Part shown: in pieces, positions 55,629 through 64,000 of the stretch
Position numbering within the stretch: the first letter of the stretch is position 1
Layout: each line of letters opens with the position of its first letter
Assembly: GCA_037833965.1 (NCBI GenBank)
Contig: AP031356.1
Coordinates: forward strand, 28,124,501 to 28,188,500
Direction: 5' to 3'
Source: Marchantia polymorpha subsp. ruderalis
Lineage: Eukaryota > Streptophyta > Marchantiopsida > Marchantiales > Marchantiaceae
Length of the DNA stretch: 64,000 nucleotides
The notes under the pieces: model-generated
The model's input: only the letters and a program-made list of their open reading frames with translations
Databases searched by the model: none
Told to the model about the DNA's origin: nothing
Position numbers and translations under genes: made by a program

Positions 55629-57830
55629 TCAAATCCCATGCAATTCTCCTGAGAGTTTTGCTAACTGTATGGATCCATTTGGAAATACATCTACTACTTT
55701 ATAAGGTTCTAACAAGTGCAATTTCCCTGTGAACCTAGCATGCCCAATGTCATAAAGCAAAGCCAAATCTCCCTTTAACAGAGTTACCGGTCGAACACGT
55801 TTATCGTACGCTTTCTTCCTCTTCAACTGTATCTGCTCCGTTTGTTGTTTCGCTGCTTCTCTTCGTTCTTCCAACGACAATACCTCCTGCAATCTATAAA
55901 GATGGCTTTCTTCGTCTCCCAATCTTCGGCTATCCAAGAGTCGATGAGTTAGTATTTCAAACTCAATGGGTAGGATAGGATGTTGACCATACATCAAGTC
56001 GTATGGCGTTTGCTTCGTGGTTACCTTCTGTGCTATACGATAGTGCGGTTGGCAGCTTGGTGTCGTGTGCATGGCTCACCGTCACTTTCAGCAGTATCTT
56101 GCATAGTAATCCATTTGATTTTTCCGTTAATCCATTTGTCTTTGGATTGTAGGGGTAGTCTTCCGATGCTTAATCCAGAACTGGAAAGTGAGGTCATCAA
56201 TTACTGTATTCAAAAAATCTGTCCCTCTATCACTAACCAATTTCAGTGGGCATCCGTATCTTGTGATGATATATTCAAACAAAAATGTCGACACGGTCGC
56301 TGCATCATTTTTTCGGGTAGCCGCCGCCTCTACCATCTTCGTGGCATAATCCTTGGCTACGAGGATATATTGTCTTTGTGTGTGCTTTGTAGTTGGTTAG
56401 ATAGGCCCTACAAAATCAATCCCTCACTTTTTGAAAGGTGCTAACAGCATGATGGGTACCAATGGCCACCGCGTGGTGAGAGTTGGTCTTCCCGTCCTCT
56501 AACAGCTATCACATTTCTGGATGTAGTCGTGTACATCTTTAAAAATCGTAGGCCACCAATATCCTACATTCAAGATCTTTGCTACTGTTCTCCTGGTGGC
56601 GTAGTGTCCTCCTACACCTTCAGTGTGCATTGCTGCGACGACTCGTCCGACTTCCGATACTTCTAAACAGTGACATAATCGTTCATCTAGTAGCAGCTTG
56701 AACAATACACCTTGTTGGATATGATAAGGTCCAGCCTTATGGATGAAGACAGTACGTTGTTTTGCATCCATTCCTTTCGGACATTGCAAGGTCATCAAAT
56801 AATGGTAGAGATCCGCATACTGAGAATCTCGACTGGATGTCATCTGAAATAGTTGTTCGTCCAAAAAATCATCCATCACCTCCGTCTCTTCGGGTTGTGT
56901 CCATAATCGAGACAGATAATCTGCGTTCTCATGATGGATCCCCTTCCTCGTTTGTACTGTGAAGGTGAACTCTTGCAGGAGTAGCACCCACCTCTCAATC
57001 CGTCCAGAGAGATCGGCTTTCTTCACCAAGTGTTGCAGGGCATAATGATCGACGTGGAAAACAAATTCGTAGCCCACCAGGTAGTGTCAACATTTTTTAC
57101 CCCAACATCATTCCTAAAGCTTCTCGTTTCGTCGTGGTGTAATTCTTTTCTGCTACCGACAACTGCATGCTAGCAAAGTAGATTGGGTAATCCTTCTAAT
57201 TCTCATCTCTCTGACTCAACACCGCCCAGTGGCGAAGGCCAAAGTATCTACAAATATATGATATGTCTTTTCCCAATCTGGATTGCGCAGGACTGGGGTC
57301 GAGGTAAGCTTCTCTTTAAGTTACTCGAAGGTCTTTTGTTGCTCCTCTCCCCATTCGTAAGGCTCATCCTTCCTCAGCAACTTAGTAAGACTAGCCGCAG
57401 AAATCACATACATATTAATGAATTGCCTGTAATAGCCCACGTGCCCCAGGAAGGGCCGAAGTTTCCGAAGGTTTGTCAGTGGTTCCAAAGCCAAGATGAC
57501 TTTGACCTTTTCTTCATCGACTGCTATGCCTTTGGCAGACACTCGGTGTCCCAACAAAATTCCACTTGTCATGAAAAAGAAACATTTCTTGGGATGCAAA
57601 GACAGCTGTGACTTTCGACACTTATCAAACGTTTGTTGTAGGTGATTCAGATGTTGGTCATGTGGCCCGAAGACGCAGAAATTGTCAATGAAGATTTCCA
57701 AAAAAAATTTCAGATGATCTTGAAAGATAGTGGTCATCATTCGCTGGAACGTTGCAACTTCGAGAACTCTCAGAGCGTGTAATTTGATCGGGCGCGCCAT
57801 CGCTGCTGTCTCTAGTTCGAGCCTCCACAC
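55629..57830 (-). mobile_element. Ty3/gypsy-type pol fossil (RT, RNase H, integrase)
   Basis: Order on the minus strand: reverse transcriptase palm/thumb (about 57830-57321; FQRMMTTIFQDHL, HPKKCFFF, FLGHVGYYRQFI), RNase H (from about 57077; HHENADYLSRL), integrase zinc-binding segment (GGHYATRRTVAKILNVGYWWP), integrase core (about 56336-56127) and a C-terminal integrase segment (about 56072-55629; TPYDLMYGQHPILPIEFE, RVRPVTLLKGDLALLYD). RT before integrase defines the gypsy order. Gag and the RT N-terminus are absent or unrecognised. The element is broken in several places but moderately well preserved. The GC-rich flank 57.84-58.2 kb may be an LTR or leader piece. Confidence 0.88.
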
Positions 57831-58200
57831 TCCAATCTTGCGTCAAATGCAAAATGTGTTCGTGAAATGTGGGCACCGAGCTCTCGCCTTCTCGGATATA
57901 CCCCGCCGTCGCAACGGTTCCCCATTCGTGTGAATTGAAGATGCCGCCATTCAAAATTCTTTCCCGTGCGGCACTATCTTTTACGTCCATGGGGATCCTT
58001 CGCCGTTCATGTAACCGCGGGACCTCCGAGACCCTCATTCGCGAATACCGATTACCCTTGCCCGAATACCCGCCTAGGTACTCAGGGGAACTAGGTCTTC
58101 CTACCTCCCGATCCGCCCTTCCGGATTAGGCCCTCGCCATCCTCTGAAGGCCGGCGCTTCTTCTGAGGTCCCGTTAAGGTTACTACTACTTTCTAACTTC

Positions 58201-59060
58201 CGGCGTAAAAAGACCTATTCTATTCTAATCTAATTACTTTTACTCTAAAAGTTAAAAACGACGTGGATTTCCCGTCCTACTACTCTATTTATAGAAAAAC
58301 AAAAAAACTGGCCTACCACATTTTGTCTTCAATTGATCCCTTGTAGAACTTCATAATGATGCAAGCCTGAAGTATAATATACAAACCAAAAATTACTGAA
58401 AATAATTCTTTTTGAATAGGCAAGGTTTAGGTTATACTTTATCACCTCATAATAACACATGAAATTCGATTAGCTTGGAAGTTATGTTTAAAAAATGCAG
58501 GTCGTTCCTTTTAGGAAAAACTTATATACGCCTTAGTATACAATTAGCATAAACCCAAGTGATGTCCCAATATGTAATAAATATTTATAACTCATTTATT
58601 ACTATTTGGATCAAACATAGCTTTTGCATGAAGAGCAAGAGTTATACATAGATGCTGGAGAAATTCATATTTTGGTTAAAATTTAAACAGTGCTTATGAT
58701 CAGCTGCTAGGTATCAAACAGATGATTGAAAAAACGTGAAGCCATGTTCTTCGGACGCGACTTCATCCAACAAGGTCTCACCGCCACTTTTCTCAAGTTT
58801 TGTGGATAACATTAAGTGAAGAGAAGATTGCAATCAAAAAATATTCATCAAGAGATATGTAGCCATAAGGATGGAAAGGTACCCTCAAACGCAAGTTATC
58901 TCTTCAAATGTTCCACAAAGAACTTTAATTGTTTTCTAAACGAGTTTGTATGATTTTACTTTTCAAGCTGACTTCAATCACAAAAGCAGTGCACAATCAT
59001 TAACTCGAGGAGATTTTTTACTCGATATCCTATAGCACGCATGAAACCAAAACGAAATAA
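58201..59060. other. Intergenic, nothing recognised
   Basis: AT-rich sequence right of the gypsy block with no coherent frame, repeat or structure that I can support. Confidence 0.5.
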
Positions 59061-59063
59061 CAC

Positions 59064-59122
59064 AGAGCTTTATAGCCGACCATGCCAAATAACTTAGAGC
59101 TCGATAGCCGACCATGCCAAAC
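59064..59122 (+). repeat. 26-bp direct repeat, 32-bp period
   Basis: A word containing ATAGCCGACCATGCCAAA is repeated at 59064 and 59096 with two differences upstream of that core. Confidence 0.85.
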
Positions 59123-59129
59123 AATTCCG

Positions 59130-59620
59130 TTATGCGTTGAAAATTGTGTTCACTCCTTGTATGTTAAGCCTAAAATTCTCTCCTCTCTTGGTTCCTTTGC
59201 CATTTTATACCAAGGGTTGATCCATAACGGAAAACAAAAGGCTTTTGTTAAAACCTTTATGGATATTGGAGCTTACATGTTCATTGGCACAAATATTGAA
59301 ATTTATCATGTTGAGAAAATAAAGCTTGATCCATGTAGTTTGTTATTACTACATCTGCTATTGGGAAACATTATCAAGGTGGAAGACACAGTTTTAAGCA
59401 TCGGTTTAACAATTCCATTGTGAGGAACTACGGTGATCAATATGACGTCGACCAGGTTGTGAGAATATGGATTGCCTTGTAGTTGAGTGCAGATGGATGC
59501 CCAAAAGTTTCTATAGTTCAATGACTTCGATGCTCCATCTGAAGACTAAGTTTCATCCTCAGTCAATCAGGAAGCTGCCCGGTTAGCATGCCCAGACATT
59601 CTTCCATGTTGGGTCGAAAA
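59130..59620 (+). mobile_element. Small gypsy-like fossil (protease- and integrase-like pieces)
   Basis: The plus-strand frame at 59082-59423 contains KAFVKTFMDIGAYMFI, resembling the aspartic-protease block of gypsy elements (pattern LIDSGASxNFI), followed by a LGNIIKVEDTVLSIGLTIPL-like strand. Shortly after, TKFHPQS near 59548 resembles the integrase TAFHPQTDGQ word. Most of the element between these is missing. Old, heavily decayed. Confidence 0.45.
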
Positions 59621-60200
59621 GAGGAGACTGGCAGTGAAAAGAAAAACTTCCGTGACGGCTCACTGCAGGATGACACTTGCCTGGATCTATGAAGGCCCTA
59701 TATAGGATCTATGTGTAAGTTTGTGCAGCTAAACACGTCAAGAAGAAAAATCCAACTACTCATCACTCAGCTCTTCCACAATCATCTATGTTCTCATTCT
59801 TTGCCACCAAAGTATTTTTGCTTCCTTCTAACACTTCTTTGTTCAAAGAAATTTTATAGAAAGAGCCCACATTTCTTGACAAAAACTGCTAACGGTCGCA
59901 TTTTTTAATATTATTCTTGTCATCCACACTTTTGCATCTTGTTATTTGTTTTGACCTTACTTTAATTTTAGGCTATAATTATCTTGAAGAACGCCAAATT
60001 ATGCTTGGCCAGGTGGCTCACAAAATTTGGGTGAAGTATGGAGTAAAATTAGTGGTATTAAAATAAACACATTTTTTTTCTCACATAAGCATATTTGGAT
60101 GGATGCGATGAAAAACTACATATATTCAAGCTAACGGAGGAGGGCCGCAGGCAAAAGAAAGTATAGATTTTATGACAAAATAAAAATATTTTATGTTTTC

Positions 60201-60273
60201 GGCGAATAACGGGATTTGAACCCGTGTTTTCAGAGCCACAATCTGCAACTTTAACCCCTAAGTTATATCCGCC
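60201..60273 (-). tRNA. trnH-GUG: Organelle-type tRNA-His (GUG), probable organellar insert
   Basis: 73 nt fold into a full cloverleaf. The acceptor is 8 bp (GGCGGATA with TATTCGCC), meaning G-1 and C73 are both encoded, the bacterial/organellar hallmark of tRNA-His. D stem ACTT/AAGT. Anticodon arm GCAGA-TTGTGGC-TCTGA gives anticodon GUG (outermost pair is a G-A mismatch). Four-nt variable loop. T arm ACGGG-TTCAAAT-CCCGT. No CCA encoded and no intron. It does not have the nuclear plant tRNA-His form and resembles a bryophyte mitochondrial trnH more than the chloroplast gene. Flanks are AT-rich and not obviously organellar, so expression is uncertain. Confidence 0.85.
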
Positions 60274-60299
60274 CTTATTCATAAATAAGATACTCGCTA

Positions 60300-62990
60300 T
60301 CTTAATTGTATATATTCATGACTTTCAAGCACTAACACCCGTGAAGTACTTATAGACATACTATGTTTTCAAAAAAATATTTAAAATAATTTACAAAAAG
60401 AGTTAAAATCAAATAAATTGCAAATTTTCACATTTGATAAATGTATGTGAGTATTATCCAGAGATCCAAACACAAGAAAAATTTAGTCGATGATCAATGT
60501 GGCTGCTTGTTCATGATTTCAATGGTGTTCAAGCTGCAATCATGATAGCTATGTAAATATATGTTACTGCAAGGTGGAAGTTTGCCCTGGATACTTGCTT
60601 GCATAGCGCAATGTTGCCAATATTGCCATATTGTTCCAACTGTGTAGCAAAGCAAAACAGAGAGAAGTTGAAAAACCGTTAAGTTTGTAATTGCATCAAT
60701 AAAATTTGATATTTATCCTACTTTCAATGATCTTTAAAATCAAAATTATTCATAGATTTCGCATTTTGAAACAAAATACTGTAAATGGGTTGGCTTATAC
60801 TTATTTTGCTTATTTGATCAATTGACTTCATTTATATGGAAATTTGAGCAAACTCTTATAAATGAAATTTTTTATTTTTTACATTCATTTTTTTCAATTT
60901 CTTTTAAAATTTTATAATTAAATCTGTACATTTTTATTTCGATTGTTTCTTGGTATGACATAATTGTTCATGTTGCTAAAATTACGGACTAATCTCAATT
61001 TTTTGAAATGGTTTAGTATTTCTTCTCCTTCACATGTGCAAATATTATTTACAATTTCCAAATTATTACTTAAATTTTACCAAGTTTGATATTAAGATAA
61101 AAGTTTGATTTGTACTAGAGTATTCTCATGATAACTAGTGTCACTCATATCCACTTGAATTTAGAAAAAATGAGATCACAATTATTGTCCAACTCATATG
61201 AAATTAACGATGAATCTAAATAAACAATTGTGAGGAGAAAAATTTGAAAATTTTCATTTCAAAATATTTATGAGCTAAATGATCATAAGTTAAATCTATG
61301 ATCAAAACTGCGCATGAGTTACAAGCCGGAGTCAGGTGAGACGTAGAGTACAATGAGCGCGGCTGAGTAAAATAACTATAAATTGGAAATTGATGATGAT
61401 TTGATGACGGAAGATGAATAAATAACACAAGGAAAAACAACAAAGAGTAGTAGATGAAAATCTACAAGATAGACATGGGAATTTTGTAGATTTAGTTCTA
61501 AAAATATGGATTGAGGGCATTGATAAGTGGAGCTCGGAGTGGGAATGGTGTTGAAAAATCCTGAAACTGCCATAGATTGCTGCTCATGGCAAGAAATTTT
61601 GAAAAATGGAGGCTTTCATTTCAAGCAAAGCCACATTGTGCAAGAAAAAATTGTAGAATACATAAGTAGGAATTTTGATGATATTTCTTGGAGTGAGGAG
61701 TTTATGTGCAACATTAAGATCAAATTGAGTATTGACATGTCTTCGCAAGAATAGTAAAACTATGGATATCAGGAAAAGCATTGTGAAAATAAGCAAAATC
61801 TAACAACAACAATGGAAGCGAAGATGATGCTACAAATCAAGATTGGTCGAGCTAAAATAAGTAACGTCATAAAATGGCAGAACAAAAACCCATGCTTTTG
61901 ACTATTTGAATTCTCCCATGAGTGTTACATCAACTTGCAAGAAATGCAAGAAAAGCCTGCTAGAAAGACCAAAGTATTTCCTAACGTGCGAGACCGGTAT
62001 CTGTCATAGACAACATAGCTTGACAGCTTTGAGCTTCCGGCGCATCTACAACTTGGTGAATTTTGTAATTTAACCTTTTGAAAACTAAATGCTCATATTG
62101 CTGCTTCATTAAGCAGAAATTTGAGAGTATGGATATTTTTATTTACCGACCGGACTCTTTTCACTAGTCTCTACTCTAGTCATCACGGGGAAAGGCACTA
62201 GATAGAATTAAACTTAACTTAGAACAGACTACCACATCAGACTGAGAAAGCTTTTCATTTCTTTTACTTGATCATTTAATTATGATTGTCGAGATTAAAA
62301 AAGAAATGGAAAACTAGAAACATGGAGCCAAAAATTTTTTTGCACGAAGAGAGACGATAATTTCAAATTTAATTGCTCTTGGGCCATACTTGAAACACAA
62401 ACATTCCATACCCACGCACTTAAAATAATACAAGAGATTCAACCGTATTTAGGAGCATTCCAATTCAAAAAGTTGCGCATGCGCGGACTTTAATGTTGGG
62501 AAAATTGTATTGAAGACAACAAACATTCGTGCGCTACAACAGATCTTGTGATAGACATATTGCCGGATCTTAGAGTTGATGAAGATGCTCCAATTTTCTA
62601 ATGCGGTAGTCATGATGAGAGTTGATACTTGATCCAACAAGACATAGACAATGCTTCAAATCTAGATTCTGGGACGATTTCAAACCAGATTAAACAATCT
62701 GCCCAATCTTGTTGTTTCACAGGAAGCATAGGCCATTGCTTTCAGTTATTAGAGATGTCTCATGACATGATAGTTCAACAGAAAGGAGATCAATACGAAC
62801 AAAAGACAAATTGCACAATTTGGAGAAGAATACTCGTCGTGCTAAAGACGCGAATTAACAGTCAAAGGTCAAAAGGTTTGTGACATGTCTGAACATTAGT
62901 CAAAGAATTTGGAAGATTATTAGATTATGAATTAATTGTTTCTTTCTAAAATGCAATTTGTTGCTGTAACAACAAAAAAATACCAAATTG
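60300..62990. other. AT-rich intergenic region, no gene recognised
   Basis: Very AT-rich to about 61.5 kb, then moderately AT-rich. Short frames on both strands (for example 61527-61754 plus, 62629-62883 plus) have no family signature and may be decayed retroelement. No promoter, RNA gene or repeat array visible. Confidence 0.55.
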
Positions 62991-62994
62991 TAAC

Positions 62995-63300
62995 ATAATG
63001 ATATGGATCCGATACCACAAGAACAGAAACAATATCAAAGATTCAAATACTGTCACAATTAACATTCTATTGACGAGTTTTACTTCTCATGCACATTGTG
63101 AACGGTAAAATCCAAAAAACATAGCGACATGGAAATAACGTGGTTCACCCTCGGGGAGGAGGCTTACGTCCACGGGTGAAATATCGTGATAGTATATTTT
63201 GCATTCTGTCTAATAACACACATACCTTGGATATATATATCCAACATCGGTGATCACTTTCAGCTATAAATAGCTAAACGTGAGGTTACTCCTTAACCGG
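62995..63300. mobile_element. LTR-like sequence
   Basis: Begins with the dispersed repeat shared with 52.0-52.1 kb. It then has AACGTGGTTCACC followed by ACGTCCACGGGTGAAA, a pairing of words often seen in plant retroelement LTRs, an 18-bp palindrome at 63227-63244, and a TATAAATAG word near 63268. The element, if real, continues to the right. Boundaries are not established. Confidence 0.4.
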
Positions 63301-63304
63301 AGTT

Positions 63305-63980
63305 AAACTCAACAATCTTCTCCTTAACTCATGTTAAGGAATCTCAATAACCTCTCTAACCTATATTATTACTCCGTGGAAAATTCTAGACGGAAACCTA
63401 ACACAAAGCCTTTTTTTAAACAAGAGTTAACTAGAACTAAGCCGTAGCCATAACATGATAGAGTAATAATGTACAGAGGTAACTCAACAATTTCACATTA
63501 ACTCATGTTAAGGAATTTCAGTCACATCTCTTACCTATATTGTTACTCCGCGGGAAGTTTCAGACAAAAACCTAACATAAGGCCTCTCTTTAAACAAGAG
63601 TTTAACTATAACTAAGACGTAGCCATAAGAGGATAGAGTAATAGCATACAGAGGTAACTTAACAATTTCCACCTAAACTCATGTTAACGAATTTCAGTCA
63701 CCTCTCTAACCTATATTTTTACTCTCATAGATGAATAGAGTAATAATATACATAGTTACCTCAACAATGTCACTTTAACTCATGTTAAAGAATTTCAGTC
63801 AACTCTCTAACCTATATTATTACTTTCATAACAAGATAAAGTAATAACATATAGAGGTAACTCAACAATTTCCACCTTAACTTGTGTTAAGGAATTTTTG
63901 TCACCTCTCTAACCTATATTATTACTTCCATAACATGATAGAGTAATAACATACAGAGATAACTCAACAAAACTCCACCT
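63305..63980 (+). repeat. Tandem array with alternating 175-bp and 101-bp units
   Basis: The word AACTCAACAA and variants starts units at about 63306, 63480, 63656, 63760, 63860 and 63961, giving spacings near 174, 176, 104, 100 and 101. All units share the ACCTCTCTAACCTATATTAT-like block and an inverted repeat CCTTAAC-TCAT-GTTAAGG with few changes. The first two units carry an extra ~75-bp insert (CGGAAACCTAACA to AGCCGTAGCCATAA). The array runs toward the window end, where ACTCCACCTGTTCTCCCC breaks the pattern. Confidence 0.9.
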
Positions 63981-64000
63981 GTTCTCCCCATGCAAAACCT

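Noticed and set aside
63305-63980. CRISPR-like regular spacing
   Set aside because: Eukaryotic context, units of 101-175 bp that are similar throughout rather than repeats separated by unique spacers.

Overview
The window is nuclear DNA of a land plant. Four genes with many spliceosomal introns sit in AT-rich, transposon-littered intergenic DNA. Protein matches are to plant orthologs, and plant-type telomere heptamers (TTTAGGG) are scattered through it. Two points suggest a bryophyte, most likely a liverwort such as Marchantia: a decayed repeat-family ORF (about 50.9-55.4 kb) resembling a large coiled-coil protein family I remember from Marchantia, and a non-seed-plant organellar tRNA-His copy. 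This species guess is an inference; no search was run.

Layout. 0-2.6 kb: Copia-type retroelement fossil (minus). 2.6-5.0 kb: no gene; holds a 44-bp palindrome and a telomere-like repeat. 5.03-11.60 kb (minus): mitochondrial succinic-semialdehyde dehydrogenase (ALDH5F1), 20 exons, 528 codons, structure resolved exon by exon. 11.6-13.0 kb: shared divergent promoter region with a palindromic G-box. 12.97-15.68 kb (plus): CDC23/APC8, TPR subunit of the anaphase-promoting complex, 4 exons, one of 1,251 bp. 15.7-22.9 kb: intergenic, partly very AT-rich. 23.4-29.66 kb (plus): nucleobase-ascorbate transporter of the NAT11/12 type, 10 coding exons; its start codon directly follows a pure (GA)48 tract. 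31.3-33.7 kb (minus): broken hAT-type DNA transposon with a 146-bp internal tandem duplication. 33.8-38.7 kb: AT-rich intergenic. 38.77-46.08 kb (plus): VPS52 of the GARP/EARP tethering complexes, 19 exons. 46.1-50.5 kb: intergenic, possible LTR remains. 50.9-58.2 kb (minus): broken Ty3/gypsy-type pol plus two copies of the coiled-coil repeat ORF. 59.1-59.6 kb (plus): small gypsy-like fossil. 60.20-60.27 kb (minus): organelle-type tRNA-His(GUG) with encoded G-1. 63.0-64.0 kb: LTR-like sequence running into a tandem array with 101- and 175-bp units, continuing past the window.

The four host genes are unrelated housekeeping functions (GABA shunt, cell-cycle ubiquitin ligase, membrane transport, endosome-to-Golgi tethering); nothing suggests a gene cluster. 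SSADH and APC8 are head-to-head over 1.37 kb. All reported introns have GT-AG ends and join reading frames without residue loss; total lengths (528, 568, 747, 706 aa) match the families.

The least expected signal is an excess of short perfect inverted repeats, unrelated in sequence and all outside host coding sequence. Three have arms of 18-21 bp with 0-2 bp centres, and several more have arms of 10-13 bp. I see no undescribed defence or biosynthetic system here.
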